NCBI GenBank assembly: GCA_902628275.1
Contig: CACOMI010000002.1
Span: forward strand, 1 to 64,000
Origin: an uncultured Pelagibacteraceae bacterium
GTDB lineage: Bacteria > Pseudomonadota > Alphaproteobacteria > Pelagibacterales > Pelagibacteraceae
Direction: 5' to 3'
DNA length: 64,000 bases
Position 1 is the first letter of the stretch; each line of letters begins with the position of its first letter. Shown here one piece after another: positions 47,174 to 55,082 of the stretch. The notes under the pieces are model-generated. The model did no database searches, had not been told where the DNA came from, and worked only from the letters and a program-made list of their open reading frames with translations. A program made the translations under genes and the position numbers.

Positions 47174-48412
47174 ATGAAAATTGCTGTTGTAGGCTCAGGA
47201 ATTTCTGGATTAAGTGCTGCTTATTATTTGTCTAAAAAACATCATGTAGATTTATTTGAGAAAGATGATCATTTTGGTGGACACTCTCACACAATAGATT
47301 TGTATTTTGATGAAAAAAAAGTTTCAGTAGATATTGGTTTTATTGTTTTTAATTTTCAAACCTATCCAAATTTAATTAAATTTTTTAAAGAAAATGATAT
47401 TCAAATCGAAAAAAGCAATATGTCTTTTTCAGTTTCAGTAGATAATACAAATTTCGAATATTGCGGAAAAGGATTAAATGGGATCTTTTCAAATAAATTA
47501 AATTTATTTAACAAAGAATTCTTAAGGATGTTTTTTGATATTATTAAATTTTATAAAAAAAGTGATCAAATAAATATATATAATGATAAAATCACTTTAG
47601 GTGAATATTTAAAAATCAATAAATTATCTAAAACATTTGTTGATTACCATATAATACCCATGGTATCTGCAATTTGGTCTATGCCACCTTATGAAGCCAG
47701 CAAAATGCCGATTGGTTTTTTTCTTAGATTTTTTCAAAATCATGGTTTGTTTAAATTAAAAAACAGACCACAGTGGTATACAGTAACTAATAGAAGTAGA
47801 ACTTATGTAAGTAAAATACTTTCTCAAATTAGTGGTGAACATTATAAAAATTATAAAGTTACAAAAATAATAAGAAAATCGTCAGGACTAGATCTATACT
47901 ATGGTGGAGAAAGTGAATTTTTCGATTATGAAAAAGTAGTCTTGGCAACACATGCTGATGAAGCATTAAAGTTAATTGAAAATCCAACTAATGATGAGAA
48001 AAATATTCTTTCGAATTTTAGCTATAAAGAAAATATAGCCTATATACATACAGATCAGCGTGCAATGCCAAAAAACAAAAGAGCCTGGTCTTCTTGGAAT
48101 TCCTCAATAGATGACAAGAATTTAGAAAAAAATTCTATTACATATTGGTTAAATTTATTGCAAAACTTAAAGTGTGATAAGAATATTTTTTTAACACTAA
48201 ATCCTTATTTCAAAATTGATGAGAAAAAAATATTGAGAAAAGTAGAATTTACACATCCTTATTATGATCAAAAAGCATTAGATACTCAATCAGAGCTTGT
48301 TAAAATACAAAATCAAAAAGATTTACTTTTTTGTGGGAGTTATTTTGGTTACGGATTTCATGAAGATGGAATAAAATCATCTATTGAAATGTTGAAAAAC
48401 CTTAATGATTAA
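47174..48412 (+). CDS. FAD-dependent amine-oxidase-like oxidoreductase of the cfa cluster
   Basis: A 412-residue flavoprotein with the FAD-binding VVGSGISGLSAAYYLSKKH and EKDDHFGGHSHTIDLYF, and a C-terminal LFCGSYFGYGFHEDGIKSS. It belongs to the NAD(P)-binding/amine oxidase-like proteins regularly found with DUF1365 and cyclopropane-fatty-acid synthase-like genes. The three here are joined by 8-base and 1-base overlaps. A role in modifying unsaturated fatty acyl chains of membrane lipids is likely from context; the reaction is not proven. Confidence 0.85.
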   Translation: MKIAVVGSGISGLSAAYYLSKKHHVDLFEKDDHFGGHSHTIDLYFDEKKVSVDIGFIVFNFQTYPNLIKFFKENDIQIEKSNMSFSVSVDNTNFEYCGKGLNGIFSNKLNLFNKEFLRMFFDIIKFYKKSDQINIYNDKITLGEYLKINKLSKTFVDYHIIPMVSAIWSMPPYEASKMPIGFFLRFFQNHGLFKLKNRPQWYTVTNRSRTYVSKILSQISGEHYKNYKVTKIIRKSSGLDLYYGGESEFFDYEKVVLATHADEALKLIENPTNDEKNILSNFSYKENIAYIHTDQRAMPKNKRAWSSWNSSIDDKNLEKNSITYWLNLLQNLKCDKNIFLTLNPYFKIDEKKILRKVEFTHPYYDQKALDTQSELVKIQNQKDLLFCGSYFGYGFHEDGIKSSIEMLKNLND

Positions 48413-49169
48413 TTCTTGTATATATAATGGAAATGTAATCCACAAAAGATTTAAACCAAAAAAACATTTTTTTAAATATAAGGTATTTTCATTATTTATT
48501 GATTTATCAGAACTTAATGAACTTAATAAAAAATTAAAATTTTTTTCATTAAATAAATTTAATCTAATTAGTTTTTATGAAAAAGATCATGGTGAGCGTG
48601 ATGGCTCATCACTTTTTGAGTGGGTAAAAAAAAATCTAATTAATAACAAAATAAATATAGATAATATACAGGTTAAACTTTTATGTTATCCAAGAATATT
48701 AGGTTATGTTTTTAATCCACTGAGTATTTTTTTTGTATACGATAAAAAAGAAAATTTAATTTCTATTTTGTATGAAGTTAAAAATACATTTGGTGAGCAA
48801 CACACATATGTTTTTAAAGTAGAGGGACAGAATAAATTAATTCAAAATAATTGCTCAAAAAAATTTCATGTATCACCATTTATCGAAATGGATTGTAATT
48901 ATTTTTTTAAGATATTAAATCCGGTGCAGAAGCTATCTGTTGTAATAGATCAATATGATCAAGAGGGAAAAATTCTTTTCGCCTCCCAAGACGGAGAAAG
49001 ATCTGATTTGACAAGTAAAAATTTAATTAATTCTTACCTAAAACACCCATTGATGACATTTAAAATAATCTCTGCGATACATTTTGAAGCGTTTAAATTA
49101 TGGATTAAAGGAATTAAATTTATTAAGAAAAAGTTAAAAATTAAAAATAATTTAACAGTAGAAAATTAA
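48405..49169 (+). CDS. DUF1365 family protein
   Basis: A 254-residue protein of DUF1365. Recognisable segments are YNGNVIHKRFKPKKHFFKY, CYPRILGYVFNPLSIFFVYD, YEVKNTFGEQHTYVF and FHVSPFIEMDCNYFF. The function is not established. Its constant company is a flavoprotein and a cyclopropane-fatty-acid synthase-like methyltransferase, which points to membrane-lipid acyl modification. It overlaps both neighbours and has no signal peptide. Confidence 0.87.
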   Translation: MINSCIYNGNVIHKRFKPKKHFFKYKVFSLFIDLSELNELNKKLKFFSLNKFNLISFYEKDHGERDGSSLFEWVKKNLINNKINIDNIQVKLLCYPRILGYVFNPLSIFFVYDKKENLISILYEVKNTFGEQHTYVFKVEGQNKLIQNNCSKKFHVSPFIEMDCNYFFKILNPVQKLSVVIDQYDQEGKILFASQDGERSDLTSKNLINSYLKHPLMTFKIISAIHFEAFKLWIKGIKFIKKKLKIKNNLTVEN

Positions 49170-50347
49170 TGTTCTTAAATAATGCAGCAGATAAATTAGT
49201 TTTTAAATTTCTTAATAATATTAGGTTCGGTTATCTTGAACTAACAACACATGAAGGAAAAGTTTTAAATTTTGGAAATCCAAATGAAAAATTGCATGCA
49301 AATATCTTAATCAAAAAACCAGATTTTAATTATAATCTAATTAGAGGGGGTAGTATTGGATTTGCTGAAAGCTACATGAGGGATGAATTTGAAACTGACA
49401 ACTTATCAAATTTAATTGAATTAACTGCGAGAAACATAGAAGTGATATATAAATTTTCAGGGCTTCTCGATTTGCCAGTTATTAATTTTTTTAAAAATAA
49501 AATAATCAAAAATACAAAAAGCCGTAGCAAAGAAAATATTGCCAAACATTATGATTTAGGAAACGATTTTTTTTCTCTTTGGTTAGATGATACACTAACT
49601 TACTCAAGCGCTATATTCGATGATAAATCAAAAAATCTTGCTGAAGCCCAAAATAACAAATATCAAAAACTAATTGATCTAATTAAACCAAATAATGGTG
49701 ACAAAGTTTTAGAAATAGGATGTGGATGGGGAGGTTTTGCTGAGTACTTAGGTAAAAAATATGATGTTAAACTAGACTGTATTACAATATCAAAAAAACA
49801 ATTTGAATACGCAAAAGAAAGAATTTTTAATTGTGGCTTGAGCGAAAAAGTTAATATTGAAATAAAGGATTACAGAGACCTTAAAAATAAATACAATTCA
49901 ATCGCGTCTATAGAAATGATTGAGGCTGTTGGTCAAAATTATTTAGAGGGATATTTTAAAACTATAAAAAATAACTTATCTGATGGCGGAAAAGCTGCTA
50001 TTCAAGCGATTACAATCGATGATAGGTTGTTTGATAGATACAAAAACAAAAAGGATTTTATTCAAAAATATATTTTTCCAGGTGGTTTTTTACCAAATAA
50101 GAATAGTATCAATCGATATGTTTCTGACAACGGGTTAACTATTAATTCATATATTTCTTATGCTGATCATTATGCGAATACATTAGCTATATGGAGAAAT
50201 GATTTCTTAAAAAAATGGGATTTAATAAAAAATCAAGGTTTTGACTTAACATTTAAAAGAATGTGGGAGTTTTATCTCTCTTATTGTGAAGCAGGATTTA
50301 AATCAAAAAATATTGATCTGATACAATTTTCAATGCAAAACAAATAA
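49169..50347 (+). CDS. cfa: Cyclopropane-fatty-acyl-phospholipid synthase-like methyltransferase
   Basis: A 392-residue SAM-dependent enzyme that methylates or cyclopropanates double bonds of phospholipid acyl chains. The SAM loop is LEIGCGWGG (181-189). The family segments NIAKHYDLGNDFFSLWLDDT, IEMIEAVGQNYLEGYF and FPGGFLPN are all present, as is the C-terminal WEFYLSYCEAGFK. Together with the DUF1365 and FAD genes it may instead make methylated or furan-type acyl chains, as in related alphaproteobacterial clusters (recalled, not verified). The start is the ATG at 49169, overlapping the DUF1365 stop. Confidence 0.9.
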   Translation: MFLNNAADKLVFKFLNNIRFGYLELTTHEGKVLNFGNPNEKLHANILIKKPDFNYNLIRGGSIGFAESYMRDEFETDNLSNLIELTARNIEVIYKFSGLLDLPVINFFKNKIIKNTKSRSKENIAKHYDLGNDFFSLWLDDTLTYSSAIFDDKSKNLAEAQNNKYQKLIDLIKPNNGDKVLEIGCGWGGFAEYLGKKYDVKLDCITISKKQFEYAKERIFNCGLSEKVNIEIKDYRDLKNKYNSIASIEMIEAVGQNYLEGYFKTIKNNLSDGGKAAIQAITIDDRLFDRYKNKKDFIQKYIFPGGFLPNKNSINRYVSDNGLTINSYISYADHYANTLAIWRNDFLKKWDLIKNQGFDLTFKRMWEFYLSYCEAGFKSKNIDLIQFSMQNK

Positions 50348-50364
50348 AAATAATGGAGATATTT

Positions 50365-50913
50365 ATGCGACATTTAAAAATAATTAAGTCAATATCATTG
50401 ATAATTTCATTATTCTTATTTACAAGTTGCTCAAACAATAGTGCTATGAAACCAGAAGACTTTAAAAATAAAGAACCAAGACTAATTATAGAGGAATATT
50501 TATCAGGAAATGTCAAAGCCTGGGGGGTTTTACAAAATAGATCAGGAAAAGTTACAAGACAATTTTCAGCAGATTTAAATGGTACATGGGATGGAAAGCA
50601 GTTAATTCTTAAAGAAAAATTTAATTGGGATGATGGCGAAGTTCAAGACCGAGAATGGATAATAAATAAAATTGATGATCATAATTACGAAGGAACAGCA
50701 GGAGATGTTGTAGGTAAAGCAAAAGGATACTCTTATGGTCCAGCGTTTAAATTTGAATATGTTTTATTAGTTCCAGTCAAAGGTAAAGAATTAAAGATTA
50801 CTTTTGATGATTGGATCTTCAAGCAAGATGAGAGGGTTGCAATTAATAGAGCTACGATGACTAAATTTGGATTTAAAGTGGCAGAACTAACAGTTGTTTT
50901 CGTAAAAGATTAA
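50365..50913 (+). CDS. DUF3833 family lipoprotein
   Basis: A 182-residue protein with a lipoprotein signal (KSISLIISLFLFTSC, lipobox FTSC), then a body matching DUF3833: LIIEEYLSGNVKAWGVLQNR, FNWDDGEVQDREWIINK, and NRATMTKFGFKVAELTVVF. I set the start at ATG 50365 because GGAG lies 6 bases before it; an in-frame ATG at 50353 is also possible. It completes the FAD-DUF1365-cfa set, and members of this family commonly occur with those genes. It probably acts at the membrane surface on lipids. Confidence 0.82.
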   Translation: MRHLKIIKSISLIISLFLFTSCSNNSAMKPEDFKNKEPRLIIEEYLSGNVKAWGVLQNRSGKVTRQFSADLNGTWDGKQLILKEKFNWDDGEVQDREWIINKIDDHNYEGTAGDVVGKAKGYSYGPAFKFEYVLLVPVKGKELKITFDDWIFKQDERVAINRATMTKFGFKVAELTVVFVKD

Positions 50914-50938
50914 TTTTTTTTTATACTGTATTTTTAGA

Positions 50939-50957
50939 GAGAATAATAATCATTATC
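50939..50957. promoter_or_regulatory. Fur-box-like operator 1
   Basis: The 19 bases ending TAATCATTATC match the classic Fur consensus at 17 of 19 positions, a strong match even for AT-rich DNA. It lies 76 bases upstream of the 8-Cys small gene. Confidence 0.55.
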
Positions 50958-50968
50958 AAAAAAAATTT

Positions 50969-50987
50969 GAGAATGATTATCATTCGC
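50969..50987. promoter_or_regulatory. Fur-box-like operator 2
   Basis: This 19-base site matches the Fur consensus at 15 of 19 positions and contains the perfect palindrome GAATGATTATCATTC (50971-50985). It is spaced 30 bases centre to centre from operator 1, close to three helical turns. Confidence 0.55.
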
Positions 50988-51032
50988 TGATAATCTTATT
51001 GTTTTTATATCTAAAATAATTACGTTTTAAAT

Positions 51033-51215
51033 ATGGAAACACAAAATTATAGTTGTAAAAAGTGTGGATTAACTATTACATCTGTTTGCTCTAAATGTGA
51101 TAGAGTAGTAGATGTTAAAGTTCTTGATAACGGTTGTATTGTTCAACAAACTAAATGTGGAGATTGTGCAAATGTGCCAGTTATTAAAGATATCTGCTCT
51201 CAACAAAAGGCATAG
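51033..51215 (+). CDS. 8-Cys mini-protein, probable metal-binding (unknown)
   Basis: This 60-residue protein holds eight Cys: C8, C11, C19, C22, C35, C42, C45 and C55. Three are CxxC pairs, including YSCKKCG and SVCSKCDR, as in zinc-ribbon or rubredoxin-like sites. No family is recognised with confidence. Two Fur-box-like palindromes precede it, which would tie it to iron status. It lies alone between the lipoprotein gene and the convergent SDR gene. Possible roles are metal buffering, an iron-responsive regulator or a small electron carrier. Confidence 0.72.
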   Translation: METQNYSCKKCGLTITSVCSKCDRVVDVKVLDNGCIVQQTKCGDCANVPVIKDICSQQKA

Positions 51216-51220
51216 ATATA

Positions 51221-51982
51221 TCAATTTTTTTTTTGGTATTTGGTCATTTTACCAATAAGACTAAAGTAAATTTTACTTGGTAAAAACCTTAATATTTTTA
51301 AAATAAGTGTTAATGATTTTGGAAAATGTATCTCAAAAACATTTTTATTAATTAATCCTTCATAAATTTTATCTGCAGCATACTCAGGAGTTTTTAAAAA
51401 AGGCATTTTAAAATCATTTTTATCTGTCATTGGTGTTTTAATAAATCCAGGAGACACTAAGCAAACACGAACATTGTACCTTTTAAAATCAAAATACAAA
51501 CTTTCAGCTAAGTTATTTAATGCAGATTTAGATGGTCCATATCCTGTTGAATTAGGTAATCCTCTATATCCTGCAATTGATGAAACAATAGTAATTACTC
51601 CATTTTTTTTTTCTCTAAAATACTGTTCAATCGTCTTGATGCAGTTTACAGTACCAAAAAAATTCACTTTAAACACGTTTTCCATTTGTTCAACATCTAT
51701 ATCTTTTTCTTTTTTTGGATCCCAGGTACCTGTTGAAAAAAAACAAATATCTATACTTTCATATTTATTTTTAATTTCATTAAATACTTCTTTGCATTTT
51801 TCTTTGTCCGTTACATTTAAAGGAAAACTTGAAATATTTTCATAGGAATTTGAAAGCTCATTTAATAACTCAGCTCTCCTCGCAGATACAGCTACATTCC
51901 ATCCTTTACTTGCAAATTTAATTGCTAAAGCTTTTCCAATTCCTGTGCTACCACCTGTAATCCAAATAGTTTTTTTACTCAT
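51221..51982 (-). CDS. Short-chain dehydrogenase/reductase
   Basis: A 253-residue classical SDR. The NADPH-binding GGSTGIGKALA lies at 10-20 with SARRAELL after it. The catalytic residues are S134/S135 in VSSIAGYRG and Y148/K152 in YGPSKSALNNL. The C-terminal tail has extra basic and hydrophobic segments (SLTLILKILRFLPS) that could attach it to membrane. It sits within the lipid cluster and is divergent from tspO by only 8 bases. The substrate is unknown. Confidence 0.9.
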   Translation of the reverse strand: MSKKTIWITGGSTGIGKALAIKFASKGWNVAVSARRAELLNELSNSYENISSFPLNVTDKEKCKEVFNEIKNKYESIDICFFSTGTWDPKKEKDIDVEQMENVFKVNFFGTVNCIKTIEQYFREKKNGVITIVSSIAGYRGLPNSTGYGPSKSALNNLAESLYFDFKRYNVRVCLVSPGFIKTPMTDKNDFKMPFLKTPEYAADKIYEGLINKNVFEIHFPKSLTLILKILRFLPSKIYFSLIGKMTKYQKKN

Positions 51983-51990
51983 TTTTTGCT

Positions 51991-52473
51991 ATGTATATAT
52001 TTAATATGCTTAAAAACAAATTTTTATCATTTCTATCGTTTCTTTCTATTACATTCTCTGCCTCACTAATTGGAGGTTTGGCTACTATTACATTTAAAGA
52101 ACCTTGGTATTCACTATTAAATAAACCTGCGTTTAATCCTCCAGATTGGATATTTGGTCCTGTTTGGACATCTCTTTATTTAATGATGACTGTATCGATA
52201 TGGCTTTATTGGCTTAAAGATAATAGAGATATGAAAACTGTTTACATTTATTTTATTCATTTAGTTTTTAATACAACTTGGAGTATAGTTTTTTTTGTTT
52301 TTCATAATATGGTCTTGGCTTTATTGGTATTAATCATACTAATAATGCTAATATTTAAACTAATTTTAAGGTTTAAACGCGTCAAGATTTTGAGCGCCTA
52401 CTTAATGATTCCATATTTACTTTGGTGTAGCTTTGCACTAATTCTGAATACGAGCTTAATTATATTAAATTAG
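51991..52473 (+). CDS. tspO: TspO/MBR family protein
   Basis: A 160-residue membrane protein with five helices. The signature WYSLLNKPAFNPPDWIFGPVW is characteristic and binds porphyrins or cholesterol-like ligands in relatives. Bacterial TspO is linked to porphyrin/oxygen and light stress. An alternative start at 52006 would remove 5 residues. Its divergent position next to the SDR, beside the cfa-DUF1365-FAD set, resembles photo-oxidative-stress gene neighbourhoods. It is followed immediately by the DAO-type gene (2-base gap). Confidence 0.88.
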   Translation: MYIFNMLKNKFLSFLSFLSITFSASLIGGLATITFKEPWYSLLNKPAFNPPDWIFGPVWTSLYLMMTVSIWLYWLKDNRDMKTVYIYFIHLVFNTTWSIVFFVFHNMVLALLVLIILIMLIFKLILRFKRVKILSAYLMIPYLLWCSFALILNTSLIILN

Positions 52474-52475
52474 AT

Positions 52476-53579
52476 ATGAATGATGTTGTAATAATTGGGG
52501 GTGGAATAATTGGGGCTGCAACGGCCTATTTTTTATCCAAAGAAGGTAGAAAAGTAAAAGTTATTGAAAGGGATCCAACTTATAAAACAGCTTCATTTCC
52601 ATTATCCCTGGGCGGTTTCCGAAGACAATTTTTCCAAAAAGAAAATATTTTGTTAGGAAAATTTGCAAGAGAATTTATTTTTCAAATACCTGAATTATTA
52701 AAAACTGATAAAAATCCAAATCCTACAGCTAGCATGGTAACCAATGGATATCTTTTAATGTTTGGTCCTGAACATGCTGAAGAACAATATAGAGCATTAG
52801 AAAATCATAAAGAATGTGATGCAGGAACAAAAAATATTAAAGGAGCAGAATTATCAAAAGTTTTCCCTTATGTTAATAGTGAGGGAATTGAGACAGCAAC
52901 TTACACAGATAATCAAAGTGAAGGATGGATTGATCCATTTATGTTTCATAGTGCTCTAAAAAGTAAAGCAATAGATCTTGGAGCTGAATTTATTAAAGGT
53001 GATGTAAAAAGTATTTCCGAGATTAATGCTAAAACAATTGTTTCTGCAGCTGGTTGTTGGACAAAAGAGCTGTTAGAAGATGTTCCTGTTGTTCCTCAAA
53101 AGCACACTGTTTTTAGGGTTAAATGCCCTACATATATAAAAGAGATGCCACTAAGTGGAGACTTAACAACTGGTGTTTATTGGAGACCAGAAGGAGGAGA
53201 ATATTTAGCAGGATCACCCATTTCTGTGTTTGATGCAAAAGACCTAGAACCTGCTTGGAATGATTTTGAAGAATTGGTGTGGCCAGCTCTTGCTAAAAGA
53301 ATACCAGCCTTTGAAGAATTAAAGTTGACTGGTGGTTGGGCAGGTTACTATGATTGTAATAGATTAGACAACAATGCAGTTGTTGGTAAGCATCCAAAAT
53401 ATGATAATGTTTATATGGCTTCTGGATTTACAGGTCGAGGATTAATGCAGGCGCCAGGTATTGGTAGAGCCTTAACTGAGTTAATCACAACAGGATCATA
53501 CCAAACAATTGATATAAGTGATTTTGCTGTTGAGAGAGTTTTAGGTAAAACTGCTAGACCTGAGCCTTACGTTCTATAA
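52476..53579 (+). CDS. FAD-dependent DAO-family oxidase (sarcosine/glycine oxidase-like)
   Basis: A 367-residue D-amino-acid-oxidase fold flavoprotein. The dinucleotide motif is VVIIGGGIIGAATAYFLSKE, the C-terminal segment GGWAGYYDCNRLDNNAVVG and YMASGFTGRGLMQAPGIGR bind FAD. Relatives include sarcosine oxidase beta, dimethylglycine oxidase and glycine oxidase. A short N-methylglycine or amino acid substrate is likely but not set. It lies 10 kb before creatinase, whose product sarcosine could be its substrate, and 5.3 kb after the glycine cleavage operon. It converges on selO with one base between. Confidence 0.85.
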   Translation: MNDVVIIGGGIIGAATAYFLSKEGRKVKVIERDPTYKTASFPLSLGGFRRQFFQKENILLGKFAREFIFQIPELLKTDKNPNPTASMVTNGYLLMFGPEHAEEQYRALENHKECDAGTKNIKGAELSKVFPYVNSEGIETATYTDNQSEGWIDPFMFHSALKSKAIDLGAEFIKGDVKSISEINAKTIVSAAGCWTKELLEDVPVVPQKHTVFRVKCPTYIKEMPLSGDLTTGVYWRPEGGEYLAGSPISVFDAKDLEPAWNDFEELVWPALAKRIPAFEELKLTGGWAGYYDCNRLDNNAVVGKHPKYDNVYMASGFTGRGLMQAPGIGRALTELITTGSYQTIDISDFAVERVLGKTARPEPYVL

Positions 53580-53580
53580 T

Positions 53581-55032
53581 TTAAGTTCCACAATAAGTTT
53601 GATATATTTTATTACTTTCTGTATCAGGCATCTGATACTCGCGAGTTATTTCTATATTACCATAGGGGTCTTTTAGAATACTTAACAGTTTCATTATTTT
53701 TTCTAAATTTCCCTTCTCGGCCTCAGTTAATGCCTCTTCTACTTTATGATTTCGAGGTATAATAATAGGGTTATTTTCTTTCATAAGTTTTATTTGATTT
53801 TCTTTAGATGAATTATTTAACTCTGATCTCATTTTCCATTTATGATTCCATTCAAGAAAATTATTTTTTTTATAAATATCATCATTAGATTTGATACCCA
53901 TTAAATGACAAAATGTATTTGTATAATCTGCTTTATTTTTTTCCATCCAATCTAACAAATCATTTATTAATTTTTTGTCTTTTTTTTCTTCACCAAATAA
54001 CCCAAGTTTATTTTTCATCATCTTTAACCATTTATCCTCATAAACATTTTGGAAATTATCTATTAAATCAGTGGCTAGTTTAATAGCATAATCCTCGTTT
54101 TTATCAATTAAAGGGACTATGCATTCAGCAAATCTTGCTAAATTCCATTTGGTAATTGGTGGTTGATTAGAAAAAGCATATCTTCCAAATTTATCTATTG
54201 AGCTAAATACAGTTTTTGGGTCATAATGATCCATGAAGGCACAAGGTCCGTAGTCAATAGTTTCGCCAGATACTGACATATTGTCAGTATTCATTACACC
54301 ATGAATAAATCCAACCCTCATCCATTCTATTACTAGATTGCATTGTCTTTCTATCACTAAATTTAATAAATCATAAGCTTTAAACTTAGACGAATTTAAT
54401 TCAGGATAGTGTCTGTTAATTGTATAGTCTACCAATGTATTTAAATTCTCAATATTTTGTGTTGCCGCAATATATTGAAATGTACCAACTCTAATATGAC
54501 TGGAAGCAATTCTAGTTAAAATAGCACCTTCTAAAAGATTTTCTCTTACAACTTTTTCTCCAGTTTTAACTACAGCAAGACTTCTTGTTGTCGGAATATT
54601 TAATTTATGTATAGCCTCGCTAATTAAATATTCTCTTAGCATTGGTCCTAAAGCTGCACGCCCATCACCTCCCCTAGAAAAAGATGTTCTTCCACTGCCT
54701 TTAAACTGAATATCATAACGATTTTTTTTATTGTCTAAATGTTCACCTAACAAAACTGCTCTGCCATCTCCCAACATAGTAAAGTGACCAAATTGGTGAC
54801 CTGCGTATGCTTGAGCTAAAGTTTGAGTTTCTTGTGGTAAACTATTTCCAGAGAAAATTTTTGATAATTCTATATTATTTATTTTTGAAAAATCTAAATC
54901 AAGCTCTTTAGCTAATTGATGGTTAAAAATTACTATTTCAGGATTATGAACTGGTGTTGGTTTTACAAACTCTCTAAAAGTTTTAGAGAGTTTTGAATAG
55001 GTATTGTCAAATTTCCAATTTATTTTATGCAT
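53581..55032 (-). CDS. selO: Protein adenylyltransferase SelO (YdiU/UPF0061 family)
   Basis: A 483-residue pseudokinase-fold enzyme that AMPylates proteins under redox stress. FKGSGRTSFSRGGDGRAALG with MLREYLISEAIHKLNIPTT is the conserved nucleotide-binding core, and VMNTDNMSVSGETIDYGPCAF holds the metal Asn/Asp residues. The C-terminus is YCGT: Cys481 is third from the end, the same place as the Sec of eukaryotic SelO and the Cys of E. coli SelO, so the redox pair partner is retained. Start ATG at 55032 overlaps the fdh terminator region by position. Confidence 0.93.
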   Translation of the reverse strand: MHKINWKFDNTYSKLSKTFREFVKPTPVHNPEIVIFNHQLAKELDLDFSKINNIELSKIFSGNSLPQETQTLAQAYAGHQFGHFTMLGDGRAVLLGEHLDNKKNRYDIQFKGSGRTSFSRGGDGRAALGPMLREYLISEAIHKLNIPTTRSLAVVKTGEKVVRENLLEGAILTRIASSHIRVGTFQYIAATQNIENLNTLVDYTINRHYPELNSSKFKAYDLLNLVIERQCNLVIEWMRVGFIHGVMNTDNMSVSGETIDYGPCAFMDHYDPKTVFSSIDKFGRYAFSNQPPITKWNLARFAECIVPLIDKNEDYAIKLATDLIDNFQNVYEDKWLKMMKNKLGLFGEEKKDKKLINDLLDWMEKNKADYTNTFCHLMGIKSNDDIYKKNNFLEWNHKWKMRSELNNSSKENQIKLMKENNPIIIPRNHKVEEALTEAEKGNLEKIMKLLSILKDPYGNIEITREYQMPDTESNKIYQTYCGT

Positions 55033-55073
55033 AAAAAAAAGCGATTTATAGAATATAAACCGCTTTTTTTTTT
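55033..55073 (-). terminator. Terminator after formate dehydrogenase
   Basis: In the minus-strand direction GCGGTTTATA pairs with TATAAATCGC (including one G-U pair) around TTC and is followed by eight U residues. On the plus strand the same pair would be an A-C mismatch, so it serves the fdh transcript. Confidence 0.82.
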
Positions 55074-55082
55074 AAATTAAAT

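Noticed and set aside
51474..51845. A 123-codon plus-strand open frame inside the SDR gene
   Set aside because: It mirrors the SDR coding sequence; the SDR has all catalytic motifs.
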